From: Muraenolepis orangiensis | Lineage: Eukaryota; Chordata; Actinopteri; Gadiformes; Muraenolepididae | Direction of reading: 5' to 3' | NCBI GenBank assembly: GCA_027704905.1 | Contig: CM051002.1 | Coordinates: forward strand, 4,269,351-4,333,350 | Length of the DNA stretch: 64,000 nt | Shown here: in pieces, positions 25,540 to 38,343 of the stretch | How the letters are laid out: each line of letters begins with the position of its first letter | Position numbering within the stretch: the first letter of the stretch is position 1 | The notes under the pieces: generated by a model | What the model saw: the letters and a program-made list of their open reading frames with translations, nothing else | The model's database searches: none | Told to the model about the DNA's origin: nothing | Program-made: the position numbers and the translations under genes

Positions 25540-25790
25540 TGCCATGTCAGGACCGAACTATGGACCCGAACCCAAATGCACGACTCGAGACAATCAGACA
25601 GGAAAACATGATGGAGGGAAGTTAAATGTTATGCGCTGCTGCTGCGAGTGAGAGTTAACAAGGGGGGCGTGGCTATCCGGGCGAGTGCTGTGTAAATGAC
25701 ACAGGAATGCGAAACGTGACAAGGGGGGCGTGGCTACCTGGGTGAGTGCTGTGGACGCGGGGAGGCAGGAATGCAAACCGTGACATGCCA
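25540..25790. repeat. 64-bp tandem duplication in LTR-like DNA
   Basis: Two units starting AAGGGGGGCGTGGCTA (25659 and 25721) and each ending near CAGGAATGC and CGTGAC. Upstream, TGTCAGGACCGAACTATGG and ACCCGAACCCAAATGCACG resemble sequence beside fish gypsy-type LTRs. An LTR element remnant is possible but unproven; the tandem structure itself is clear. Confidence 0.5.
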
Positions 25791-27062
25791 CACTAGCGTG
25801 ACATAATTATTACACCACTATCGCTATTTGCTGTGGTAAACACCTGCTGACATGAATGAGCAAGTGTCTGACACAAAGATATGGATATGGGAATTTCTTA
25901 TGGGAAACCTAGAATATACTTTTTACTTAAACCTGCAGTATGGCACTTCTACTGCAGCATTTTACTCAAAAAAAAATATTATCTGAACTAGAAAGTGTCT
26001 CCAGAATAAAATGCATCCATCCATGATCCAATCCATGTAGGCAGTTATTCCTCTAAATTAGTTTTATTCTGGTCATCGTTTGCCCCCTAGACCCCCCGGG
26101 GGTCATGTCAGACACCAGCTACAACTCCAGCCACAAGAGGTTTCCAATGGAAAATTCATACATCAGGTTTAACATTATATATATATCTTTTTTAATTTCC
26201 GTAAAGACATAAAAAATAAAGGTTTCTGGGTTTCATTTCATACATTCATATTTCTTCATGATGATGTAACATTCTCCCAGTGTGACCTAATGTATACACT
26301 CTCTATAGCACACTTTTGAACTACTAACGACTGTTCCCTTCTGAATTGTACATCATTTTTCAGGTAAATTGATGCTCAGTTGGTAACATGGAAGGAAAAA
26401 AGGAAATTTCAGCTTGACCAATTGAATCAAACATCAACCAAGAACAACCTACAGACCATCCTCTCCATCACAGCCAGATCTGCTGCTCCACCCTACAGCG
26501 CTTTCATAGCCGGATGCAGTAGCAGGGCGACGGAGGTTTGAACCCAGAAGGATTACGGTAAGCTCACATGTGCCTGGTGGTCCAAGGCTCTTATTCATTA
26601 TTAAGATTACCATTTATTTTTGTGGCCCCATAAACAAGATGATAATTGCCAGTCGTTAGTAATTAGATTAGATTAATATAGTGCATGTAATTAGATTACA
26701 TAGTGCATAATAATAAATAAACCGGAAAAGAGACTTGAAAACATGGATGTTTCAGTGCAGTTATGTGAAATACATGCGGATGCTCTTTTCTATGCAAATG
26801 TATCTGCGGTAAGTATGTAATTGGTCCCCAAACTAATTGCGTTGTATTTTTTCATAAATCAGTCAACAAGTCAAGTAGGCCTACCAACACTTTAGCTCGT
26901 GGTTATTGTCATTCAGCAAAAGTATTATGCTGATTAGCCAAACCAAATGAGCCATCAAGTACCCAGTAATTACAATATAAATAGATTGTATGATATTGTC
27001 GCCATATGGATATAGAGGGCCAGAATGACTAGAACTCACAACACAAAGAAAAGGAATAATGA
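25791..27062. other. No gene seen
   Basis: AT-rich unique DNA with no repeat family or coding signal recognised. Confidence 0.5.
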
Positions 27063-27075
27063 AGCCATTTTAGAA

Positions 27076-27183
27076 CACCCACACACACCACACACACCCA
27101 CACCACACCACACCACACCACCACCACACCGAGACAAGTACGACATATAGACACATGCACAGGCACACACACATACACACACA

Positions 27184-27236
<53 letters not shown>
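27076..27236. repeat. CA/CCA low complexity followed by (TA)n
   Basis: CACACCACACCACACC-type sequence at 27076-27130, then CA tracts, then about 52 bp of pure TA (27184-27236). Confidence 0.9.
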
Positions 27237-29470
<2,234 letters not shown>

Positions 29471-29530
29471 GCCTGCTGAGGGTACAGGCCTGCTGAGGGT
29501 ACAGGCCTGCTGAGGGTACAGGCCTGTTGG
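29471..29530. repeat. 17-bp tandem repeat, 3.5 units
   Basis: GCCTGCTGAGGGTACAG three times exactly and then GCCTGTTGG. Confidence 0.95.
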
Positions 29531-30357
29531 GCCACTGTAGCCACGCCCACTCTGCACGCAATCCGTCACACAGGTCCACATTAAAGCACATGAAATCCAA
29601 TAAATAAGTTGCAGGGAGTGAAGCTCTTCAGATGTTCCATACATTTTAGATCATGTGTTTCATTCAATTTCCAAAACATATTTTTACTTTCTTTTCTACT
29701 TAATATCACACTCACTCCTGAGAACAGTCTTGGCAAATCCCCAATTTTATCATCTCTGTCTTTCTACAGATCCTATAGCAGTTGTAAAAATAGCTTTTCC
29801 ATGTCTTGACTTGTCATAGTTTGATCAATCGTAAATCATTTGAAACATAAATATGTTGCTGTCTCTCCGATATTGAACAAAAGTAATATTCCCACAGTAT
29901 TACCTTTCAGAATATATATATTTATATATATACAACATGTTTTTGCTGAGTCTGCAGTGTCTTTGTGCTCGTAGACATATGATGTGTGCACTTACCTCTG
30001 TGCTGCACTCACTCAGAGAATTCAGTGGTCAGACCTGGTGCCGTCCTCTTTGTAGAAGGAGGCTCCGTGTGTGTTACCTGCACTGGTAACATCGTTACAC
30101 TGTACAGAGTGACCTACATATGACCTACTTCTAGAATTGTTACACTTGCTTTTCTCTCTTGGTACCCGCAGAATAATTATAAAGGCCTGCAAGACAATGG
30201 CTAATTTTATATAAATAACTGAACTTTACAATGAGCAGTGTATATGTCTGTTGGCATTAATTGTAAATTGTTGCATTTCTGTCTGCAAAAAAAATCAAAA
30301 ATCAAAAATGTCTATCCTTTGGATGGCTTGGTGAAACTACAAACAACAAAACAAATT
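29531..30357. other. No gene seen
   Basis: AT-rich unique DNA; short TA tract near 29914-29932. Confidence 0.5.
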
Positions 30358-30597
30358 GTGAGGATTGAATCCTCTTTATTGGTCACATACAGTGAAACGT
30401 GTTCTCTGCATTTAACCCATCCTAGTATTAGGAGCAGTGGGCAGCTATTCATACAGCGCCCGGGGAGCAGTTAGGGTTAGGGTCTTCCTCAAGGACACCT
30501 CGACAGTTTTTGCTAGGAGGAGCCGGGGATCGAACCAGCAACCTTCCGGTTGTGAGGCGACTGCTCTACCTCCTGAGCTAGACTGCCGCCTCTGCTC
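30358..30597 (-). mobile_element. tRNA-derived SINE (S5), complete head
   Basis: The minus strand begins GGCGGCAGTCTAGCTCAGG then AGGTAGAGCAG (A-box region) and has GGTTGCTGGTTCGATCCCC (B-box GGTTCGATCCC). Body: CGAGGTGTCCTTGAG, CTGCTCC, GAATAGCTGCCCACTGCTCC, then GGTTAAATGCAGAGAAC and the tail GTGACCAATAAAGAGGATTC. Best example here of the polymerase III promoter boxes. Confidence 0.9.
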
Positions 30598-30889
30598 ATT
30601 AACATAAAAAAAATAGAGCTAGAGCTAAAAATCCAAATCCCATGGATTTTTGGCACCTAGAAAAACAAGTGTGAATTTTGCCATCTCATAAGGTCACAAA
30701 ATGGGGTTTCACCTGCAAGACAGGGTTAGGAGACAGGGTTAGTATTTGACCTAAAACTGTTAAAGGTTTCCCAATTATGGTGGGATTGAGAAAGAAAGAA
30801 TCTCATGCATTCAGGCATGTTCAAGGTTGGGGGTCAAAAAGGGCCCCCGCCATGTCCCCTTAGGAGATTTAAAAATAGTCAATGTGCAT
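30598..30889. other. No gene seen
   Basis: Short AT-rich spacer between two SINEs. Confidence 0.5.
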
Positions 30890-31135
30890 TTTGCTCATAT
30901 TGCACTTTTATCCAAAGCGCTTTACAAGTCATGCCTCACATTCATACACACATTCAACCACCAACAGCGGACTCAGCCATGCAAGGAGACAGCCCGCTCG
31001 TCAGAAGCAGTTTGGGTTAGGGTGTCTTGCTCAAGGACACCTCGACAGTTTTTTCTAGTAGGAGCCGGGGGATCAAACAAGCAACCTTCCGGTTGTGAGA
31101 AGACCGCACTACCTCCTGAGCTATACTGCCACAAA
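30890..31135 (-). mobile_element. tRNA-derived SINE (S6), different tail
   Basis: The head matches S5 on the minus strand (TAGCTCAGGAGGTAGTGCG, GGTTGCTTGTTTGATCCCC, CGAGGTGTCCTTGAGCAAG). The rest differs: it runs through GAGTCCGCTGTTGGTGG and GTGTGTATGAATGTGAGG to ACTTGTAAAGCGCTTTGG and ATAAAAGTGCAATATG. It is a second subfamily sharing the tRNA part but carrying another 3' half. A chance 277-residue open frame overlaps it and is not real. Confidence 0.8.
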
Positions 31136-32419
31136 TCTGGTCTGGGAAGACAGAATTTTTGCTCAAATCTCAGAAGCGGGGGCCACAGGGTAAGATCAAG
31201 AGATGGTGCATTTAATGAAGCGTTGAGAGTTATTTCCTGCAGAGCTAGAGGCCCCAAATTGATGATGGTAAATGTCTCCAGGTTTCTACCTAACTCCCAA
31301 GTCATTTTTGGCCCCTGTAAAGAGTGTTTATTTTTCAACAACGATTTGCTTCACTTGCTTCACTACACAAAATGTATTATATCTTACATCGTCATTGAGG
31401 ACCTCTTTCATTTAAAAAGACCCCCGGTCTCTTGCTCACTCCCAAGTGATCTTGACACCGAGGTGACCTCCAAAACGCATCACTTCCTGCAGGGCAAAAG
31501 CCTTCAAATGTATGATTTAAGTAGACCATCATGCCATGATTCATATAAAAGAGAACAGACAGAATCTCTATCTTACTCCCAAATCATTCTAAAAGCAAGA
31601 TTTTTCAATGTTATAAAACACAAACAGAAACATATTTTGAACGTGTCTACATGTACATAACAGCTCTTTCTTGCAAATAAGTACAAACAAGTTGCCGAGC
31701 TACAGCCTCAAGTCACGTTTCCACAGAGGTCATTGAGACGGCTATTGTTTCCCATTCACATTTAAATTACCCATATTAGCATTTAAATTGATGCGCTTCC
31801 GCTCTTGTATGCTTGGGAATGTTTGTGTGTTATAATTAGATGTTTCCTGAAATGCTGGCTTTAAAAAGAAGGTCCAGTTTAATCACCAGGGTGTAGAGGA
31901 TAACAACAAGGTGGTCCATGACGAGGAATATTCTACCACATGGCAATCAGGCAAAAAAACGGAAGTATGTCAAAAAAGTGAAATGACTTCTGCTCAACTT
32001 CTGTATCATATTTTTTCATTTTGTTTTGTAAGATGTGCAATTTCTTGACATGCAGACTTTGACCAACCAATACACACTGCCAGCAAAGCATTCATTATCA
32101 CCTAAACATGCAATGATGGTCTGACATGTCCAGGAAGGGACACCCTATTCACCAAGAAATGTAGTTTAGGTTTACACACTACTGACTAACTCTTTTCTAA
32201 CTCAGGGACCCATGACATGAGTCACATAGGTGAAAAGGCCTGGACAGTTTGTTGAATCGAATGGCAGGATGACTCCACAGACACCTGCCCACAGATAGCC
32301 TTATATACTGTATATATACGCTTAATACTAATGGAGGTGGTGAAGAGTGCAGCTTCATGCAGTCTGGCTGCATGTTTTCATTGTGTCTTGGTAGTGACAA
32401 TGTGTTTTGCGCTTTATTC
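31136..32419. other. No gene seen
   Basis: Unique-looking DNA. 31730-31860 has several AATTA-type cores. No coding feature. Confidence 0.5.
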
Positions 32420-32790
32420 AAGATTCAAGATTCAAGAGACTTTATTTATCCCGAGGGAAATTAAGGTGCAACAGTTGAAACAGGGGGAATAAATGCACAC
32501 AAAATATACTAATACCTAAAAACGAAATAACAACAAACTAAACTAAACTAGTATAAACAATATAACTAATGAATCGAAATAATATATAAGTAATACGTAG
32601 GTATATACAATATACAACAATACGTATAGTGCAAATTGGCAGTAATAATACTATAATAATTCTAATGAATAATAAATAATTATGTCATGAGAGCCGGAAA
32701 TGCTAGTAATCCAGTTACTCCAGAGGTGGAGGTCCGTGTCAGTCGGTGTGGTACATGAAGTTCCTCTGACCTGGCAGACAGTAGTACTAG
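32420..32790 (-). mobile_element. Probable LINE 3' end (another CR1/Rex1-like type)
   Basis: The plus strand opens with CAAGATTCAAGATTCAAG, then ACTTTATTTATCCCGAGGG and AAATTAAGGTGCAACAG, and continues as AT-rich UTR-like sequence. Terminal ATTCAAG repeats plus a reversed AATAAA signal are how LINE 3' ends look in this window. No coding remnant seen, so the class is inferred. Confidence 0.45.
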
Positions 32791-32799
32791 GACGCTGCA

Positions 32800-33594
32800 G
32801 ACATAATTATGATCTTAAGAAACATTATTAAGTCCAAGATAACTCTGGAAGAGACCAAAACATGTGAACTTCAAAGCTAATTATAGAAGTCTGTATGGGA
32901 ATTTGCAGTAAAGTGGTGTACATTTTTAGACTCTTAGTTAGAATCTGTTTCCATTCCTAATTAGTACCTCCTGTTTAAAGTCTGTGGCTTAGGCTCAATT
33001 AAACACCATTAGACAGGGAATTGATTACCACCTCCCGGATCTTGTTATAATGAATGGCATGCAAAGTCAACAATTATTTAAATATTCAATTAAAATGATT
33101 TCACTTTGCCTTGAAGCGCCGCAAACTCCGAGTGTACGTACATCTCTTAGTTTCTCTCCAAGTCTCGCCGAGCTGTAGGTAGTTAATTAGAGAGGTGTCC
33201 ATGGGCAGGAAGTATTGCCAATTATAACTCTGACTGAGCACAAACATTAAGGGAGATCGACCCAACGACCGTGTCTATCTTACCCAAATAAAGTAGATGG
33301 GTAGATGGGTTGTAAAGTCAGAGGCAAAGCACTAATTACCCGATATCTCCATAATGACACTGAGCAGTATTTCAAAAGCTCTTGCTCATCTTAATGAATG
33401 CAGCAGTAATTAACCTGCAAGCGTCTCCTCCTCACAAAATCCGCTCTTAATTAAAGTGGAAAAAGAGGGATGCCGACGTCGTCATGTTAAATTCTGTAAA
33501 GTGAGACGTCATATTAAGATAAGCCAGAAAGAGAGTTTTGGGTTTTTTTTTATACCTGATTGCATAAAGGGCTTACCCACTGAGCTGCATCAAT
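32800..33594. other. Unique block, possible conserved non-coding DNA
   Basis: About 700 bp free of known repeats, unusually rich in TAATTA, AATTAA and CAATTA cores (AATTAGTACC, GCTCAATTAAACACC, AGTTAATTAGAGAGG, CAGTAATTAACCTGCAAG). This is the composition of deeply conserved developmental enhancers. Conservation cannot be judged from one sequence. Confidence 0.25.
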
Positions 33595-33683
33595 GGGAAC
33601 TGATTATTATAGCTATGAAGAAGATGGCTAGTTGCTGATGGAAACTGATTATTAAAGCCATAGAGAAGTGGCTGGTTGCTGAT
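33595..33683. repeat. 45-bp tandem duplication
   Basis: Two adjoining diverged units from GGGAACTGATTATTATAGC and GGAAACTGATTATTAAAGC to TTGCTGAT. Confidence 0.85.
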
Positions 33684-33901
33684 GGGAATCTGGGATTTTA
33701 GGGACCTTTGACAGAAGCATTTACAACATGGAGTGCCCTGAGCATTTTTCCGTATTTTATAACATTTATGCTTACAAATTCGGAGAGAAAAGGCCTGTAA
33801 GAAGAAGGACAATTAAGATATTACCATTAAAAGTGCCGGTGGTAATTCATAGGCACCGTATACTATATGATAGGAGTAGTATAGTACATATATGTATACA
33901 T
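33684..33901. other. No gene seen
   Basis: Short unique stretch before the Rex3 insertion. Confidence 0.5.
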
Positions 33902-33918
33902 ATATAAGGTGCATATTC

Positions 33919-34563
33919 CATCCATCCATCCATCTTCTCCCGCTTATCCGAAATCGGGTCGCGGAGGCAGCAGCTCCAGCAGGGGACTCCAAACTTCCCT
34001 CTCCCTGGCAACATCGACTAGCTCTGACTGGGGGATCCCGAGGCGTTCCCAGGCCAGTGTGGAGATGTAATCATCCCACCTGTACCTTGGTCTGCCCCGT
34101 GGTCTCTTCCCAGTTGGATGTGCCTGGAAAACCTCCCTCGGGAGGCGACCAGGAAGCATCCTTACTAGATGCCCGAACCACCTCAACTGGCTCCTTTCTA
34201 CGCGAAGGAGCAGCGGCTCTACTCCGAGTCTCTCACGAGTGACTGAGCTTCTCACCCTATCCCTCAGGGAGATACCAGCCACCCTCCTGAGGAAACTCAT
34301 TTCGGCCGCTTGTATTCGCGATCTCGTCCTTTCGGTCATTACCCATTGTTCATGACCATAGGTGAGGGTAGGAACGAAGACTGATCGGTAGATCGAGAGC
34401 TTTGCCTTCTGGCTCAGCTCTCTTTTGGTTACAACGGTGCGCCAAAGTGCACCCAATACCGCTCCCGCTGCACCTATTCTCCTGTCAATCTCACGCTCCA
34501 TCCTCCCCTCACTCGAGAACAAGACCCCGAGATACTTGAACTTCTTCACTTGGGATAAGGAGC
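33919..34563 (-). mobile_element. Rex3/RTE-type LINE, 5'-truncated, with 17-bp target duplication
   Basis: The plus strand starts with CATCCATCCATCC (reverse of the GATG tail). It then encodes, on the minus strand, the last 200 or so residues of ORF2: QVKKFKYLGVLFSSEGR, GAAGAVLGALWRTVVTKREL, VFVPTLTYGHEQWVMTER, MSFLRRVAGISLRDRVR, RSQLRWFGHLVRMLPGRLP, KRPRGRPRYRWDDYISTLAW and LLELLPPRPDFG. The frame is fully open, so the insertion is fairly young. ATATAAGGTGCATATTC flanks both ends (33902-33918 and 34564-34580). The protein fragment lacks the endonuclease and the catalytic part of the reverse transcriptase. Confidence 0.93.
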
Positions 34564-34580
34564 ATATAAGGTGCATATTC

Positions 34581-34901
34581 AAAGTGAATAAATCTGGGCC
34601 TTTGCATGAACGCAACATGCTCAGGCAGATGTGCTATTCATTGATTCCAATACTTCCTTTAGAAAAAAGGTAAGTTTGCACTAACCAAACCACACAACAT
34701 CCCCTGGTACACGTTTTGCACTGTTCAATTACATTGCACTTGTTGGTGAAATGTAATACATTAATACTTCACATCGGGCTTAAAGCCAGAAAAGAACGGG
34801 AAAAAATACACAGTTGCTTCTACCAAGTGACCGAAGACAATAATTGGTGTTGTCTTCTGTCAATTCTGCTAATGATTTCAGTAATGAACCGAGGACCCTG
34901 A

Positions 34902-34932
<31 letters not shown>

Positions 34933-34976
34933 TAACGCAAAACTGATAAACCGCTCCATTTACCATATGTATGTAC
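34581..34976. other. No gene; (GATA)n tract
   Basis: Unique-looking DNA with seven or so ATAG units at 34903-34932. Confidence 0.6.
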
Positions 34977-35018
34977 CAGTGGCGAAGCGTGTCTATCACA
35001 ACTGGACCTTCTGTAGAC

Positions 35019-35439
35019 CAGGGGTTCCCCAACTTTTCAGCCCGCGACCCCCAACATAACAGACCCCCCCCCCCCCACTATCACCGGAGGGACTGGAACA
35101 TTAAAAACAACGTGTGCACAGATCTTCACCATCGAGAACATCGTGAAGTCCAAGGGGGGGGGGGGGGGGGGGGTAATCGTGATATTGAAAATTGTGTGGG
35201 GCTTTTTTTTCAGCTGCAAATGATACTGTCGTGAATCTGTCGGAATCAAAATTCCTTTATTCGTCACCCGTACATATATAAAAATATCTATGCACACGTT
35301 ATTATTAACAATAAAAACCTCATGGTCACATCAAGAGGATTCTGAAATCATCTCGCGACCCCCCCCCCCCCCCCTCGGGGTCCCGCGCCCCCCCCCCCCC
35401 CCCCTCGGGGTCCCGCGACCCCCACTTTGGGAACCCCTG
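35019..35439. mobile_element. Nested 421-bp hAT-type MITE
   Basis: Left end CAGGGGTTCCCCAACTTTT and reversed right end CAGGGGTTCCCAAAGTGGG are inverted repeats. CTGTAGAC flanks both sides (35011-35018 and 35440-35447), an exact 8-bp target duplication. The body has long C and G runs and repeated TCGGGGTCCCGCG. No coding capacity. It inserted into the larger hAT element, so it is the younger of the two. Confidence 0.93.
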
Positions 35440-35665
35440 CTGTAGACCACCACCCCCACCATCACCACCACCATTCGAAAATTCAGTTGTTCTAGTCAGA
35501 CGGACGTCACGGAGGAGTCACTTTATGCCTTATATCATTTAGGAAGATCAGATTGTCGCAGCCAATTCCCATGTGTACCCTAGTTGTAAAGCAGTGTCCA
35601 TGTAGTGAAGTAACAGACCACCACAGACCACCACACAGGCTATCGGTTAAAGGGACAGTCTAACA

Positions 35666-35888
35666 CGCTTCACGTGAAAAGGCTTAACGTAACTTTGGAA
35701 CTTTAAGTTCCAAAATAGCGATCAATAATCACCAAATGTCTCTGGCATATGTCTTGTCATTAGCACTTTCACCTGTCAAAATGAAAGTGAAAAGGTGAAA
35801 GTGCTAATGACAAAACATATGCAAATTAGGTGATTATTGATCGCGGGTTTGTAACTCTTAGTTACGTTAAGTCTTTTCACGTTAAGCG
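35666..35888. repeat. Imperfect inverted repeat, arms about 100 bp
   Basis: Left arm 35666-35774 and right arm 35793-35888 are near-complementary (CGCTTCACGTGAAAAGGC opposite CTTTTCACGTTAAGCG; GCGATCAATAATCACC opposite GGTGATTATTGATCGC; CATATG and GTCATTAGCACTTTCACCT opposite AGGTGAAAGTGCTAATGAC). The left arm has about 13 extra bases. The RNA would form a long hairpin. Confidence 0.9.
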
Positions 35889-36054
35889 ATGCAAAGAAAG
35901 ATCAAGTCCAAACTCTCAATTCAAATGCACAACAATGCTTAACAAACCCAAGTCAGCCATTAACTAATCAGTCAACAAGTGTGTGGAAACAAAATGCAAC
36001 AACCAGCTGAGACAAAACCAGCAAAGACAAATGAGTGTCACTCACCAATGATGT

Positions 36055-36421
36055 TCACTGAAAGACCAAATCCATTCTCCTGTCCTTCTGGATGAATGGT
36101 TCGACCACCATCAGGTCATAAAGATGATCGCTTTTCAGATCCAAAATAAGTTCCAATTCCCTGCTCTCTTGTCGGTCCCAAACAGCAACACTCCCATCAG
36201 TAGAGCCTCTTGTGGCTAGTAGAGCCCGTTAGCCACGGGTATCTTTCCCAGTTGCTACTCTGAAAATGGCGAACATAGCCTGCTTTAACTACTTGAGTCA
36301 GCTCCAGATTGTCAGGTGTTGGACGGCCTTTTTTAATAATGTCCATCTTAACATTAAATGGTCGTCTTGAAAATGGTTCAGACAATAAATCCGCAACGAC
36401 ATCATCTTCACCTGTTGCCAT
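36055..36421 (-). pseudogene. hAT transposase, N terminus joined to C terminus (ZMYM1-like family)
   Basis: The transposase would cut and paste hAT DNA in the nucleus. From ATG at 36421 the minus strand reads MATGEDDVVADLLSEPFS, GRPTPDNLELTQVVKAGYV and SSNWERYPWLTGSTSHKRLY, the N-terminal part typical of TTF/ZMYM1-like hAT proteins just before their zinc-finger cysteines. A stop follows, and in another frame ELILDLKSDHLYDLMVVEPF and IQKDRRMDLVFQ with a stop at 36055 give the C-terminal end. The whole catalytic core is missing. Family assignment is from memory of motif shape, not a search. Confidence 0.7.
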
Positions 36422-36948
36422 TTTGACGTAAAAAAAACAACGTAGAAAACGTAACACTACGCTAGATCCACTCTCGCGCCAGCCACCACCTTGCACCTTC
36501 TAGCTCCATATTGAGCTGCGGGGAAATCTAAAAGAATACGCCCATTGGCTACAAATCACGATATGATTGGTTGATCAAATTGTCAATCCAAACGTACGCT
36601 ATCGTTCCGTCTAAGGGCCAATGTCAGCGGGAATACTTTGGTTGATTACGTTGGATATTCTTCCCAGCAACCCAGAAAAATATCTGATTGGTTGCATTGT
36701 TTTTCCAACACAAAACCACTCAAATGCGTCGTGCATGGACCGAGAAAGACAAACAAATCAACGTAACACTGTAATATAACACAGATACGATTCTCATTTA
36801 TTCATTTTATTTAAATTTTATTAAATGTTATTAAATTGTATTACATTTTATTAATACAATTAATTTCGAGTTTTTGGTTTCATCTGAGAGTTCCAGGGTC
36901 TTCTCTGAATACCTTGAAGGCCCTGACGCTTCACCACTGGTATGTACA

Positions 36949-37203
36949 CATGTACACTGTATCATCCATCAGACACTTTATTGGTCTTCTTTGAATCTTG
37001 AAAAGTATTGTTGTAGCAAAGTGTTGTTAATAGTATATAGTACAGTTTATCGTAGCTTGTATATATTTATAAATGTATAGTATAGTATTGCATTGTTTAG
37101 TATAGCATAGTATTGTTGTTGAAATTCATACTGCGGGAGTGAAAGGGGAGTAAGCCTTCCATTGTGTTAATGCACATGGCAAAAATAAAAACATCTTAAA
37201 TCA
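36949..37203 (+). mobile_element. LINE 3' tail (subfamily c)
   Basis: TCCATCAGACACTTTATTGG, TAGTATAGTATTGCATTG, CATACTGCGGGAGTGAAAG, GGGAGTAAGCCTTCCATTG and the terminal AAAAATAAAAACATCTT. It begins directly after the target duplication of the hAT element. Confidence 0.6.
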
Positions 37204-37392
37204 GGAATCTAACTTAACAGTATAAATGAATAATATAATTAGATGGAGAAAGGGAAATAAAAGAGTTTGCCTAAGGAAAAGGAAATGCATTTTCTACTTT
37301 TTTAGTGTGGGTCATCGGTCTGGTTTCCCTCTGGCTCGCATGTCAACTTGGATCTATGTAGACTGGCCTGGCCCGGGGCCAGGACATCAGTT

Positions 37393-37571
37393 TGTGAGAG
37401 GGGGTAGGGGTGGCGGGTGGTGGGTGGGGGGGTGAGAGGGGGAAGGGGTGGTGGGGGGTGGGGGGGTGCGAGGGGGTAGGGGTGGCGGGTGGTGGGTGGG
37501 GGGGTGCGAGGGGGTAGGGGTGGCGGGTGGTGGGTGGGGGGGTGAGAGGGGGTAGGGGTGGGGGGGGGGGA
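37393..37571. repeat. G-rich minisatellite, about 38-bp unit
   Basis: About 4.6 units of GAGGGGGTAGGGGTGGCGGG followed by TGGTGGGTGGGGGGGTGC. The plus strand has many runs of three or more G and is a strong G-quadruplex candidate. Confidence 0.9.
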
Positions 37572-37696
37572 CAGTGTTATGTCCCCCAGATTGAGCACAG
37601 TCCCTCAGGTTCCAATCCAAGCGCAGTGCGTAACTGTTGACTCATGTGGACCTTTTCCAGTTGCCATTTCCCTGTAGATAGGACTTTTGTATGTAT

Positions 37697-38208
<512 letters not shown>

Positions 38209-38209
38209 A

Positions 38210-38343
38210 TGTGTGTTTGCATGTTTCTGATCATGCTCATGCTGCGAGCGTGCACTTGTGTGTGTGTGTGATTGTGCATGTGTTTTTGCATGTTTCTGAT
38301 CATGCTCATGCCTGCGAGCACTTGTACGTCTGTGTGTGTGTGT
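38210..38343. repeat. About 70-bp tandem duplication next to the TG array
   Basis: TTGCATGTTTCTGATCATGC and TCATGC occur at 38217 and 38286, each followed by GCGAGC, CACTTGT and a TG tract. Confidence 0.85.

Larger units (their letters stand above)
34977..36939 (-). mobile_element. hAT element with internally deleted transposase
   Basis: Left end CAGTGGCGAAGCGT and reversed right end CAGTGGTGAAGCGT are terminal inverted repeats. GTATGTAC stands on both sides (34969-34976 and 36940-36947), an exact 8-bp target duplication as hAT transposases make. The 1,963-bp body holds a remnant transposase on the minus strand, a 220-bp imperfect foldback and a second nested hAT element. It cannot move by itself, but the ends look intact enough to have been moved in trans. 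Confidence 0.93.

Noticed and set aside
30480..30597. tRNA gene (A- and B-box present on the minus strand)
   Set aside because: The head of a SINE: acceptor pairing is not kept and a SINE body follows. The same holds for 38651-38710.
30827..31660. 277-residue open frame, the longest that does not consist of simple repeats outside LINEs
   Set aside because: It runs across SINE S6 and into unique DNA with no domain; its length looks like chance.
35140..35180. G and C runs as assembly gaps or junk
   Set aside because: They lie symmetrically inside a well-bounded nested hAT element, so they are part of it, though their exact length is unreliable.
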